Below are positions 1-8,875 of a stretch of 64,000 nt of DNA, piece after piece. Every line of letters starts with the position of its first letter. The first letter of the stretch is position 1. The position numbers and the translations under genes were made by a program. The notes beneath the pieces were generated by a model that saw only the letters and a list, made by a program, of their open reading frames with translations, made no database searches and was not told where the DNA came from. Origin of the DNA: Desulfobulbaceae bacterium (GTDB taxonomy: Bacteria; Desulfobacterota; Desulfobulbia; Desulfobulbales; SURF-16); the NCBI GenBank assembly GCA_023230525.1, contig JALNXE010000005.1, positions 1 to 64,000 of the forward strand, in the 5' to 3' direction.

Positions 1-159
1 AAATATGCCAGAATTTCCAGCAAACAGGATGCCCTGGTAGGCACCGGTCTGGGTCTGCACTTCTGTAAACTGGCGGTGGAACTGCACAACGGCCGGATCG
101 GGGTGCAAAGCGAGGAAGGGAAGGGCAGCCGTTTTTTCTTCAAACTTCCCATCAAATAA
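1..159 (+). CDS. Sensor histidine kinase, C-terminal end (partial)
   Basis: The first 53 codons are open and end in TAA just before the next gene. They encode the last part of a GHKL-type ATPase domain: the G2 box [10 protein letters not shown] is followed by [17 protein letters not shown] and a final beta strand (RFFFKLPIK). This is the usual C-terminus of a transmitter kinase that autophosphorylates on histidine. The rest lies outside the window, so the sensor domain is unknown. Only 11 bases separate it from a receiver-domain gene, so kinase and response regulator are probably a cognate pair in one operon. Confidence 0.85.
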   Translation, partial: KYARISSKQDALVGTGLGLHFCKLAVELHNGRIGVQSEEGKGSRFFFKLPIK

Positions 160-170
160 AGGGGTTCTGC

Positions 171-1349
171 ATGTCTGCTGAAAAAGAAAAACTCTCCCCG
201 CGCCTCATGAACTTTCTCATCGTCGATGATCAGGACAATATGCGCCGCTCGGTCCGCGCCATGCTGAAACTCATCAACTACGGCAAAGAGCTCTTTGAAG
301 CGCCCAACGGCAGGGAAGCCTGGAAATTCCTCACGGCCAATAATGCCAAAAAAATTGACTTTATCATCGCCGATTATGCCATGCCGTTCATGAAGGGCAC
401 CGAACTGCTGGGCCGCATCCGCTCCCATAACACATTGCGGGATATTCCCTTTCTGATGATCACGGCGGAGGCCAACAAGGAGGTCGTGGCCGAGGCAGCC
501 GAACACGATGTGGATGCCTACCTGACCAAACCGTTCGTCACCGCCTCGCTGGAGCACAAGATAGATGAACTGCTGGCTAAAGCCCAGAATCCCGATCCGC
601 TGACCCTGTATCTGCGCCAGGCCCGCGACCTGGAGGAAAAAGGGGATATCCCCGGCGCTATTGAAGAGGCCAAAAAGGCCTCAGCCGCCAACCCCAGGTC
701 CTCCCGCCCCTTCCGGGAGCTGGGCCGCCTGATGCTCAAGACCAATGACATGCCCAAGGCACTGAAATGTTTTCAGAAAGCTATTGAAATCAACCGGCTG
801 GATGTGACATCCTATCATTATCTGGGCCAGATCTTTTACCGCCAGGGGGAAATTGATAAAGCCACCGGTTATTTTGCCCAGGCCATGGAAATAAGCCCCC
901 GCCATTCCGACCGGGCCCTGAAATTTGCCCGCCTGCTGGCCAAAAAAGACAACAGCACGGAAGTGGAGAAGGTGTTGCGGATCATTGTCAAAAACAATGA
1001 AGGAGACGCCGATATCCAGGAACAAATTGCCGAACTGGCCATGGATCAGGGACTCTTCGTGCTGGCCATCAAATGTTACCGGGCTATTCTCAAAGATCAG
1101 CCGGACAACCTGCATATCAGCAAGATGCTGGGCATTGCTCTACAAAAAAACGGGGCATACAATGAAGCGGTGCCGTATCTGGAAAAAGCGGCAGGCAAAT
1201 ATGGGGAGGATCTTGATCTGCTGCTCAGCCTGGCCCAGACCTTTCTGGCCATGGACATGCTCATCCGGGCCGACAAATGGGCCTCCATCGCCCACCGCCT
1301 CTTTCCCGACAACCGTGAAGCAAAAAGAATCCTTGATAAGTGCCTGTAA
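171..1349 (+). CDS. Response regulator with C-terminal TPR repeats
   Basis: The 392-residue protein begins with a CheY-like receiver domain (about residues 13-130). Acidic pocket D19/D20, phospho-acceptor D68 (IADYAMP), T98 and K120 (LTKPF) are all present, so it should be phosphorylatable. The rest, about residues 145-390, is a run of tetratricopeptide repeats (for example AIEEAKKASAANPRSSRPF and ALKCFQKAIEINRLDVTSY). There is no DNA-binding output domain, so the output is probably protein-protein interaction. It follows a histidine kinase end by 11 bases and is followed almost without a gap by another TPR protein. Start ATG 171 lies after an AAAGGGG stretch. The partner of the TPR part is unknown. 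Confidence 0.9.
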   Translation: MSAEKEKLSPRLMNFLIVDDQDNMRRSVRAMLKLINYGKELFEAPNGREAWKFLTANNAKKIDFIIADYAMPFMKGTELLGRIRSHNTLRDIPFLMITAEANKEVVAEAAEHDVDAYLTKPFVTASLEHKIDELLAKAQNPDPLTLYLRQARDLEEKGDIPGAIEEAKKASAANPRSSRPFRELGRLMLKTNDMPKALKCFQKAIEINRLDVTSYHYLGQIFYRQGEIDKATGYFAQAMEISPRHSDRALKFARLLAKKDNSTEVEKVLRIIVKNNEGDADIQEQIAELAMDQGLFVLAIKCYRAILKDQPDNLHISKMLGIALQKNGAYNEAVPYLEKAAGKYGEDLDLLLSLAQTFLAMDMLIRADKWASIAHRLFPDNREAKRILDKCL

Positions 1350-1357
1350 GCCCGCGT

Positions 1358-3460
1358 ATGAATAAAAACAACAGCATCCTCCTGGCCATCCGCACCCTGA
1401 GCTATCAGGGCGGGAAAATTCTGGGCAGCAGATGGCTTCCCCTTATCGATGCCCTCCGCCAGACACTGGCCAAATCCGGATTTGAACAGCCGCAGAGCAG
1501 TGACGAACTGCTGCTCTTCACCTTTCCCAATCCTTTCCTGGCCCTCATCTCCCTGTTTGAGGCTCTGGAGTCGGCCAAGGTGGAGCACGACTGGCAGGAA
1601 AGCCAGGGCGCCCTGCCGCTGCAGACGGTCATTCACCTGCTGGAGGCAGAAGACACCCTGCCCCAGATCCAGCAGACCTCGGCCAGCGAGTGGGATATGC
1701 TGCAGCAGGAAACCGTTTATATAACCCGCCCGCTGATGCGCAGCTGGAAGGAGCTGACCGCCGGCCGCGATCTTCCGGAACACAGATTTGCCGATGATGG
1801 CGGCGGCTTTTTCCAGATGGTTATCACCGCTAAGGCCACGCTGCGCAAGGTGGAACTTTTCTCCTACCGCAGCCTGCCCGTGCATGGCAAACTCAAGGAA
1901 TGCTTTTACTGCGGCATGACCAGCCATACTCCGGCTAATTGTCCCAGCAAGTTCATCAGCATGAAAGTCCGGGGCATGGATCAAGTCGGCTATCTGCCCT
2001 TTGAAGAACTGAACTCCATCTATAAAAAAATATTCCCTGATTACTCCGGCTGCAGCAGCAAATGCGCGGCGGGGATCAAACCGGCCCAGCTCCGGCAGGA
2101 TAAGGAACTGCTGGTTTTTGTCACCTATCTTGACCTCAACCGGATGTATCAGCTGCGCTTTCTGGTCAACACCGCCTTCTGTGTCAATGCCAAATGGGAG
2201 GGCCAGGACTGCACGGACAAGATCAACATTGACAGCCGCGGTCTCCATTTAGGTCTTGATTGTCTGCGGGTGGGTCAGTACTCCCAGGCAGAGGAACTGC
2301 TCACCCGGGAAAGTAAAAAAAAGGAAGGGAAGCAGTTCTATGCCACCGTGGGCCTGGCCTTCTGGGCTCTGGAACTGGGGCGGGCCAAGGATATGGGCCA
2401 TTATCTGGAAAGGGCGAAAAACCTCGCCTCCCAGGAAAAGGAGCGTATCTACAGCCATCTGCTGCTTTCCCGCTACTACGAACTGCATAATGATTTCTGG
2501 AAGGCAAAAGAGTCCGTCAACCAGGCCATCAAAGTCAATGCCGACGCCCTGGAGTGCCAGTACCGCAAAATACAGCATAATGTCCACTACGGTTTTGATG
2601 AAGGAGACCTCAAACGGCTACGCGTCCTCATGCTGGGCCAGAAAGAAATTTTCATGACCGCTCTCCTGGACCCCCTGCTGCTGCCGGTGCAGGGACTGGC
2701 CAACGATCTCGCCATTGAACAGATGCATTATCAGCGGCAGGAGGCGGCAAAAAACATGGCCATGGCCGAAGCGGAATCCGCCGAACTCAGCTACTGGTTT
2801 GACGAACAGGATCCCTTTCTTGAGGAAAACAGCCGGGCGCTGAACGAGTTGCGCAGCCAGTACCGGCAGGAGACCTATTATGATCTGCTTGACGTTCTGG
2901 AGCGGGCAAAAGGGCACGCCTACGGCTGCCAGCGGATACGGAAAACCAAAATTGAAGAGCTTGAGGCAAGGGAAAAGGAGCTCGAAAACAAACTGCAGCA
3001 ATACCAGGACTTCTGGCAGGCTTATGAATATAAAAACTTCTTTAACGCCTTCCAGCAGTCGCTGTTTACGACCATCAATACACTCCAGGAAACCCGCGGC
3101 CTGATTGCCAGGCAGCAGGGGCAGGAGTACCGGGCAGCGGCCAAGCTGCTTGATCAGGTGGAAATATCATTCTCCTCCATGCAGGAGATGCAGGGCAAAA
3201 TGATCGGCATCAGACTGCTGTTAAACGGCCTGAAAATCTTCGCCAAAAAGCTGATATTTGCCGAACTTTCGCTGCTTGCCGCAGGCTTTGTTGTTTTCAT
3301 GGTATTGCCCCTGCTGCTGAGCAACACCTCCCTGACGTCACTGCAGAACATTCTCAGCGACCCGTTCCTGCAGAAAAAAAGCTGGCTGATCTCGGTGTTC
3401 TTTCTGGCCCCTTTCCTGGCAATAAGCTGGACCGTCTGGCAGATGAAGGACGAGAGTTGA
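1358..3460 (+). CDS. TPR / zinc-knuckle / coiled-coil membrane protein
   Basis: A 700-residue protein that I cannot assign to a named family. I chose ATG 1358 over an in-frame GTG at 1340 that overlaps the previous gene. Residues 182-195 have the exact CCHC zinc-knuckle pattern C-x2-C-x4-H-x4-C (C182, C185, H190, C195), followed by more cysteines (SGCSSKCAAG). A TPR-like helical region lies at about 290-430. A charged coiled coil (KIEELEAREKELENKLQQY) sits at about 530-550. Two hydrophobic segments near the C-terminus (LIFAELSLLAAGFVVFMVL and SWLISVFFLAPFLAISWTV) make it a tail-anchored inner-membrane protein. It is the third gene of a kinase/REC-TPR cluster and may be its membrane partner. 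Confidence 0.8.
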   Translation: MNKNNSILLAIRTLSYQGGKILGSRWLPLIDALRQTLAKSGFEQPQSSDELLLFTFPNPFLALISLFEALESAKVEHDWQESQGALPLQTVIHLLEAEDTLPQIQQTSASEWDMLQQETVYITRPLMRSWKELTAGRDLPEHRFADDGGGFFQMVITAKATLRKVELFSYRSLPVHGKLKECFYCGMTSHTPANCPSKFISMKVRGMDQVGYLPFEELNSIYKKIFPDYSGCSSKCAAGIKPAQLRQDKELLVFVTYLDLNRMYQLRFLVNTAFCVNAKWEGQDCTDKINIDSRGLHLGLDCLRVGQYSQAEELLTRESKKKEGKQFYATVGLAFWALELGRAKDMGHYLERAKNLASQEKERIYSHLLLSRYYELHNDFWKAKESVNQAIKVNADALECQYRKIQHNVHYGFDEGDLKRLRVLMLGQKEIFMTALLDPLLLPVQGLANDLAIEQMHYQRQEAAKNMAMAEAESAELSYWFDEQDPFLEENSRALNELRSQYRQETYYDLLDVLERAKGHAYGCQRIRKTKIEELEAREKELENKLQQYQDFWQAYEYKNFFNAFQQSLFTTINTLQETRGLIARQQGQEYRAAAKLLDQVEISFSSMQEMQGKMIGIRLLLNGLKIFAKKLIFAELSLLAAGFVVFMVLPLLLSNTSLTSLQNILSDPFLQKKSWLISVFFLAPFLAISWTVWQMKDES

Positions 3461-3542
3461 TTTTGGGTGAGAAGTAAAAAGTGAGGAGTGAGGAGATGGA
3501 GGGGCTGGCCGTGTGCCTGCCCTGGGGGATGTAGGGGATGTA

Positions 3543-3564
3543 AGGGCGGTTCGCGAACCGCCCT
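3543..3564. repeat. 22-bp perfect palindrome between convergent genes
   Basis: Positions 3543-3564 are a perfect inverted repeat with arms AGGGCGGTTCG / CGAACCGCCCT and no loop. It sits between the end of the TPR membrane gene and the convergent GGDEF gene, and its last two bases overlap the TAG stop of the latter. It can form a strong hairpin on either strand but no T tract follows. From memory, the core GGGCGGTTCGCGAACCGCCC is a common REP-like intergenic palindrome in several phyla; that is not proved here. Confidence 0.6.
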
Positions 3565-4615
3565 ATGAGCCATCTCCCGCCACCCGGTTTCTGCCCTGCT
3601 GCTTGGCCTTGTATAAACGCTTATCCGCGAGTTCCAGCAGGTCGGTCATATTGAGCGCGGCCAATTCGCCGGCCGAGGCCACGCCGATGGAGATGGTGAT
3701 GGAAATTTTTTCACCCTGATACACAAAATGATGGCCGGCGGCGTTTCTCCGCAACCGTTCGGCAAATTCCACCCCGCTTTTCACCCCGCCCTGGCAGATG
3801 CCGTAAAATTCCTCGCCGCCATATCTGCCCACGTCATCCTCTTTGCGTTTGGTGGCGAGCATGACCGAGGCCAGTTCCTCCAGAATGAAATCTCCCGCCA
3901 GATGGCCGTGGAGATCATTGACTGATTTAAAAAAATCGATATCGATCATGAGAAAGGAAAAATCCTTGATATGGCCGCGCTCGCGCTCGCCGATCTTTAC
4001 CTCCAGAATCCGCTCCATGATCTTTCGCTGGGGCAGGCCGGTCAGCTCGTCAAAGTAGCCGATCTTTTCCAGCAGATCCTTCTGCTCCATCTCCTTGGTA
4101 ACATCAGTGAGGCAGCCCAGGGACAGAGAGAGTTTGTCCTGGGCAAAAGTCTCGATGCGGCCCTGGTCCTTGAGCCAGATGACCCTGCCGCCGGGCAGGC
4201 CGACCTGGTACACCGCCTCCACCTGCCCCGTTTTCTTGACCTCTTCCCGCAGGTCGATTCTCTGGCCGGACAGCTGCTGCCGCGTGAGAATTTCTTCTTC
4301 GACCGCATACCCCGCCGGGTCGGTGTAACGATAAACGCGCCGGTCAAGGATGGCTTCGCGGAATACCCTGGAAACATTGATACTGGTACAGCCAAGCAGC
4401 TCTACGAAGCGGCTGCCCGCGTATTCATACCAGATAATGTTCTCCCCCTCATTCCAGGCGGCCAGATAGGGCATGAGCGGGTAACCGCACCGTTCAATAT
4501 CCTCTGCGGCGCAAATGATCGTCCGGACCCTTTCCTTGATGGCCTCACTGAAATTGCCGAAAAGAATCCTGCCCACGTAATTGGCTGGTGCTTTCTGCAC
4601 GGTTTTCTGTTGCAT
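3563..4615 (-). CDS. PAS-GGDEF diguanylate cyclase
   Basis: A 350-residue cytoplasmic protein without membrane segments. About residues 15-165 form a sensory region; the later half (EAVYQVGLPGGRVIWLKDQGR...GCLTDVTKE) reads as a PAS fold. The GGDEF domain (about 190-345) starts with DELTGLPQRKIMERIL and has the active-site motif RYGGEEF. An RKED inhibitory I-site lies five residues upstream, so both c-di-GMP synthesis and product inhibition look intact. The C-terminus has LELADKRLYKAKQQGRN, typical of active cyclases. No clear ribosome binding site precedes ATG 4615, so the start is uncertain. It is convergent with the TPR gene. Confidence 0.9.
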   Translation of the reverse strand: MQQKTVQKAPANYVGRILFGNFSEAIKERVRTIICAAEDIERCGYPLMPYLAAWNEGENIIWYEYAGSRFVELLGCTSINVSRVFREAILDRRVYRYTDPAGYAVEEEILTRQQLSGQRIDLREEVKKTGQVEAVYQVGLPGGRVIWLKDQGRIETFAQDKLSLSLGCLTDVTKEMEQKDLLEKIGYFDELTGLPQRKIMERILEVKIGERERGHIKDFSFLMIDIDFFKSVNDLHGHLAGDFILEELASVMLATKRKEDDVGRYGGEEFYGICQGGVKSGVEFAERLRRNAAGHHFVYQGEKISITISIGVASAGELAALNMTDLLELADKRLYKAKQQGRNRVAGDGS

Positions 4616-4857
4616 GGCTTGGCAAAATTGCTCGCGTAAATGGCAAAAAACAGCCCCGCCGCAACCCGTCAGACCACGGGTTACAGCCCTTTATTTACGA
4701 AATAATACGATAAAATGTTTCGAAAAGATAATGATTTATTAACCGTTTCCGTTTCGGTATAGTGCTGCAAGCATGCTGCTCCAGATTGTTCAGCCGCTGT
4801 AATCACTCATTGCCTCTTACAGGCACCCATCGTAAACCCCACATCAAGGAAAGAGTA

Positions 4858-6273
4858 ATGAAAATTTTTCCTCTCTTTACCGCGCTGTTCATCCTGCCCG
4901 CCTTGCCTGCCCTGGCCGGCAGCGCCGCAATCGACAGCACCACTCTTGCCGCAAGCGGCATGGGCTATTTCTCCCTATTTCTTTTCGTCGGGGCCTATAT
5001 CCTGGTCATCTTTGAAGAGCAGCTGCATCTGCGCAAAAGCAAACCCGTTCTGCTGGCGGCCGGCATCATCTGGGTGCTGGTTGCCGTCACCTTTGCCGGC
5101 CTTGGCGATAAAAGCCATGCCCAGGAGGCCATCCGGCACAACCTGCTCGAATACGCCGAGCTTTTTCTCTTTCTGCTGGCGGCCATGACCTACATCAATG
5201 CCATGGACGAACGGCACGTTTTTCAGGCCCTGCGCACCTGGCTGATCAACCGCGGTTTTTCCCTGCGGAGCATTTTCTGGGTGACCGGACTGCTGTCCTT
5301 TTTCATTTCGCCGGTGGCCGACAACCTGACCACCGCCCTGCTCATGGGCGCCGTGGCCATGGCCGTGGGCGGCAACAACCAGCGGTTTGCCGTCCTGGCC
5401 TGCATCAACATCGTGGTAGCAGCCAATGCCGGCGGCGCCTTTTCACCCTTTGGCGATATCACCACCCTCATGGTCTGGCAGAAAGGCAAGGTGGAATTCA
5501 TTGAGTTTTTCGCCATCTTCCTGCCCTCGGTGGTCAACTGGCTGGTGCCGGCCCTGGCCATGAATTTCGCCCTGGGCAAGGAAGCGCCCCAGCAGGTGGA
5601 AATAAACTTCCGCATGAAGCTCGGCGCCAGAAGAATCATGCTGCTCTTTCTGCTCACCATTGCCACGGCCGTCTGTTTTCACAACTTTCTCCACCTGCCG
5701 CCGGCCGCCGGCATGATGCTCGGCCTGGCCTATTTGGGCTTTTTTTCCTATTACCTGAAGAAAAAGGAACAGCGGCTCTTCGATGTGGATGACAATCCCC
5801 TGGGGGCTCAGACTGACCATAGGAAACCCGTGTATTTTGATCTGTTCAGGAAGGTGGCCAGGGCGGAATGGGATACCCTGCTTTTTTTCTACGGCGTGAT
5901 TCTCTGCGTGGGGGGACTGTCCCAGTTCGGTTATCTGGCCCTGCTGTCCAATTATCTGTATCAGGATCTCGGCGCCACCACCGCCAATGTGGCGATAGGC
6001 ATCCTGTCGGCGGTGATTGACAATATTCCGGTGATGTTTGCTGTGCTCACCATGGACCCGGCCATGTCCCACGGCCAGTGGCTGCTGGTCACCCTGACCG
6101 CGGGCGTCGGCGGCAGCCTGCTCTCCATCGGCTCGGCCGCCGGGGTGGCCCTGATGGGTGCAGCCCGGGGCACGTACACCTTCGGGGCCCACCTGAAGTG
6201 GACCCCGGCCATCGCCCTGGGCTACGCCGCCAGCGTCTGGATGCATCTGTTCATCAACAGCCGGCTGATGTAG
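4858..6273 (+). CDS. nhaD: NhaD-type Na+/H+ antiporter
   Basis: A 471-residue polytopic membrane protein of the NhaD branch of the ion transporter superfamily, which exchanges Na+ or Li+ for H+. I chose ATG 4858 (after AAGGAAAGAGTA) over an upstream ATG because the N-terminus then starts with a clean hydrophobic segment (MKIFPLFTALFILPALPA). Family features visible are SPVADNLTTALLMGAVAMAV, AANAGGAFSPFGDITTLMVW and the pseudo-symmetric IDNIPVMFAVLTMDP. About 11-12 hydrophobic stretches are seen. The 5' flank is AT-rich and the gene is monocistronic. Such antiporters are common in marine or haloalkaline bacteria, which hints at a sodium-rich habitat. Confidence 0.92.
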   Translation: MKIFPLFTALFILPALPALAGSAAIDSTTLAASGMGYFSLFLFVGAYILVIFEEQLHLRKSKPVLLAAGIIWVLVAVTFAGLGDKSHAQEAIRHNLLEYAELFLFLLAAMTYINAMDERHVFQALRTWLINRGFSLRSIFWVTGLLSFFISPVADNLTTALLMGAVAMAVGGNNQRFAVLACINIVVAANAGGAFSPFGDITTLMVWQKGKVEFIEFFAIFLPSVVNWLVPALAMNFALGKEAPQQVEINFRMKLGARRIMLLFLLTIATAVCFHNFLHLPPAAGMMLGLAYLGFFSYYLKKKEQRLFDVDDNPLGAQTDHRKPVYFDLFRKVARAEWDTLLFFYGVILCVGGLSQFGYLALLSNYLYQDLGATTANVAIGILSAVIDNIPVMFAVLTMDPAMSHGQWLLVTLTAGVGGSLLSIGSAAGVALMGAARGTYTFGAHLKWTPAIALGYAASVWMHLFINSRLM

Positions 6274-6297
6274 AGAGTCGTTAGGCAAAAAGCGGCG

Positions 6298-6492
6298 TTA
6301 CACCCAATTTGCCAGTTCCAGGCCGGGCACTCTGTTAAACTCACGGAGATTATTGCTCACCAGGGTAAGGGCCAGGCTGCCGGCATGGGCGGCTATCAAC
6401 ACATCCATGGCGCCGATCACCTTGCCCTTGCCCTCCAGGAAGGCGCGAATCTCGCCATAGCGGCAGGCAGCCCGGTCATCAAAAGATGCTGC
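6298..6492 (-). pseudogene. VapC-family PIN toxin, C-terminal remnant
   Basis: Reading the minus strand from 6492 gives 64 codons ending in TAA at 6298. They match the C-terminal half of VapC ribonuclease toxins: DDRAACRYGEIRAFLE, then GAMDVLIAAHAGSLALTL and VSNNLREFNRVPGLELANW. The third acidic residue (D of AMD) and the N near the end of the active site are present. An in-frame stop at 6493-6495 removes the N-terminal half with the first catalytic aspartate, and no VapB antitoxin gene is nearby. This is therefore a dead fragment of a toxin-antitoxin locus. Confidence 0.75.
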
Positions 6493-6554
6493 TTACGCGC
6501 AACGGTCCGTCAACGGTTATTGCATGAAGATGGCCGGGTGTCTCCTGCTCTTTT

Positions 6555-8309
6555 CTAGAGGCAATTTCGTTGTCCGAGGCCTGCTGCAATGCGGCTGAGA
6601 TCGACAGCGTCCACGTCGGTGTCCGTATCGATATCAGCCGGACAGGCTGCCCCGCTACAGTTTGCTCTGCCAAAGGCGGCGGCAAAGATTGCCAGGTCAG
6701 CTGAAGCAACCTGGCCGTCGCCTGAGATGTCGGCAGGGCAAAGGGAAAGGTCATGGTAGGGTACGCCATTGCGATGATAGCTGCCCCGGCCTGTTCCCCA
6801 GAGGATACGGGCCAGGCTGCTGCCCGGCAGATCAAAGGCAACCACCCCGGAGTGAGCGGTGTTGATGACGATCTCGAAATCGTCATCACTGTCGATATTG
6901 GCTATGGTCGGAGCGGCCAGGCTGCCGTTCCAGTCGGCAGAGCCGAAGGGGCCCGGCAGGTTGGGTTCATACAGGGGATTTCCCTGGTAATCGAGAATGT
7001 GAAGTTTTCCGGTGAGAGCGCTGCCCTTCTGGACCCAGGAGGTGAAGATGACTTCGGCGGTCCCGTTGTTGTCCAGGTCAGCGATTACCGGTTCCGAGGC
7101 AAAGCGGAAGACCCCTGAGGCCGGATTGTAAACCGAATAGGGCCAGTTGCCGTGTTCCGTTTTGTCGAGCCAGAAGGCATGGAGCCTGCCGTCATAGGAG
7201 GGGAACAGCGTTTCCGGCTGACCGTCGCCGTCAAGATCGGCAATTGCCGGATTGGGAATGGCGCTTTCGATCACGTTGTAATCCTCGACAAGTGGCGCGC
7301 CGGTATCAACCGGGGCCGCTTCCCAGTTGAAGATGCTGTCTTTAAAACGGCTCCGGTCGGCGTCAAAGATGTAGAGCCCCGTATATCGCGACTCATAGGA
7401 AGCCGTGCTGCAGTCATAGACATTGCCGGTGACAATAATCTCTGGCTGGCCGTCCCTGTTCATATCCGCTATTGCCCCGGCGCCATGGGCAAAGTTAGCC
7501 CGATAGCTCTCCACTCTGTCGCCGTCGCAGCTTCCCCAGCCGCGAAGCTCCGGAATCAGACTCTCCCAGACACCCACTTTCCCCCATGCTTTGTCCCCAT
7601 AGATGGGGTCTGCCCAGATAGGGCTGCCGTCCGGGTAATAGGCGCAGATGTAATGAACATCCGAAGGCACGATGACCTCGCTCTCCCCGTCACCATTGAT
7701 ATCTCCCACCGCAGCAGTGTCGTTGAAGGTGCCGTAGGCATAACCCAGATCGTTTGACAGTTGCGGCCATCCGGTCCGCAGCGTGCCGTCATGCTCATAG
7801 ACCCAGGTGTTGGTCTTGCTGGTGACCGCCCCGGTGACAATGATCTCCAGGGTGGAATCGTTGTCCAGATCACTTACCGAAAGCCCCCGCAGTTCGTTGG
7901 TTACAGGGTTCTTTGACCAGAGGATATTTCCCGTATGGTCAAAGACATTGAGATAGCCGCTGCCGTGGGCCGTGACGATTTCCAGGTCTCCGTCCGCATC
8001 GAGATCGGCCAGAACCACATCCGGCCAGACCCGCCCGCCAGGGGGATCGATAGACTTAATCAACTCCCCATCCTCTCCATTTAAGATAAAAACCGAGTAG
8101 GTGGCTGCCACAACCTCCATATCCCCGTCATTGTCAAGGTCGGCAACTGCCGGTGACGAGTACCAGCCCGTCTCGCACCAGCTCGAATAACAGCCGCCGT
8201 GCTGCCACTTGAGGACCGGCGCCTCCACCTGGGCCAGAAGATTCCCTGGCGTTGCCAGAAGAAGGAGGGAAAAGCAAACAAAGAGACGGGGAAAACATTG
8301 GTTTGGCAT
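6555..8309 (-). CDS. Secreted FG-GAP/VCBS repeat protein with dockerin-like tail
   Basis: ATG 8309 is preferred over 8324 because AAAGG lies 7 bases before it; the product is 584 residues. It begins with a Sec signal peptide (MPNQCFPRLFVCFSLLLLA...). The body is a series of FG-GAP/VCBS beta-propeller repeats, each with a calcium-loop motif such as VADLDNDGDMEVV, LADLDADGDLEI, VGDINGDGESEVI and IADLDGDGQPETL. The last 60 residues contain two EF-hand-like loops (DISGDGQVASADL and DIDTDTDVDAVDL) in the arrangement of type I dockerins. It should be an exported, calcium-stabilised surface or extracellular protein. It lies between a VapC remnant and a NACHT remnant, in what looks like an acquired patch. 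Confidence 0.85.
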   Translation of the reverse strand: MPNQCFPRLFVCFSLLLLATPGNLLAQVEAPVLKWQHGGCYSSWCETGWYSSPAVADLDNDGDMEVVAATYSVFILNGEDGELIKSIDPPGGRVWPDVVLADLDADGDLEIVTAHGSGYLNVFDHTGNILWSKNPVTNELRGLSVSDLDNDSTLEIIVTGAVTSKTNTWVYEHDGTLRTGWPQLSNDLGYAYGTFNDTAAVGDINGDGESEVIVPSDVHYICAYYPDGSPIWADPIYGDKAWGKVGVWESLIPELRGWGSCDGDRVESYRANFAHGAGAIADMNRDGQPEIIVTGNVYDCSTASYESRYTGLYIFDADRSRFKDSIFNWEAAPVDTGAPLVEDYNVIESAIPNPAIADLDGDGQPETLFPSYDGRLHAFWLDKTEHGNWPYSVYNPASGVFRFASEPVIADLDNNGTAEVIFTSWVQKGSALTGKLHILDYQGNPLYEPNLPGPFGSADWNGSLAAPTIANIDSDDDFEIVINTAHSGVVAFDLPGSSLARILWGTGRGSYHRNGVPYHDLSLCPADISGDGQVASADLAIFAAAFGRANCSGAACPADIDTDTDVDAVDLSRIAAGLGQRNCL

Positions 8310-8359
8310 GGGATAACCTTTCATATACTGTTCTGGTTTTAAGGGTGTGTCTGCATTGG

Positions 8360-8695
8360 ATTAGCCGCTCCGGCATATTGGCCCGCCGTTGGGCGAGCTG
8401 ACCGGCCAGATGATTGACCAGGGTACTCTTGCCGCTGCCGGGCCGACCGAGAATAACCAGCCGGTCCATGGAGGCCACGGCACCCACCGCCCAATGGGAC
8501 GTCGTTCTCTCTCTCTTCCCTTCCCGGACATCTGCTGGTCCCTATATTTTTTCCGGATCACCTCGCCCAAATCCTCACCCCGGCGCAATCGAGATTGGCC
8601 AGGTTGAGGGTGATAAAAACCTGGGAGATCTTCAGCTCATCATCGCCGGTGCCGCAGGCGGATTCATCAAAGTTGATCAGCTCAAGCCTGTTTTT
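8360..8695 (-). pseudogene. NACHT-type P-loop NTPase remnant with frameshifts
   Basis: Three minus-strand frames join into one recognisable sequence. First comes DELKISQVFITLNLANLD, then after a shift near 8585 RRGEDLGEVIRKKYRDQQ, then after a shift near 8485 MDRLVILGRPGSGKSTLVN, whose Walker A motif lies near 8424-8450. This order (VFI.L strand, variable linker, LVILGxPGSGKST) is the start of a bacterial NACHT module, as in STAND-type defence ATPases. Nothing downstream of the P-loop helix is kept and the upstream effector is missing. I infer a degraded defence gene; sequencing errors could account for one shift but not for the truncation. Confidence 0.6.
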
Positions 8696-8875
8696 TCACA
8701 CTGGTCAGAAAGTTCGAGGGGCCATATCACGCTCCCTTGGCTTATGACATTTCCCTTACTGGTAAGGTGAAGAGGTAGATTTGATGAAGAACTGCCGCAG
8801 CTTAAGGCATTCCATCTTCTCTAACAAAACCGGCAAGGCAAATCAACAACTTATGAAGATATCAGCTCAGTCTTC

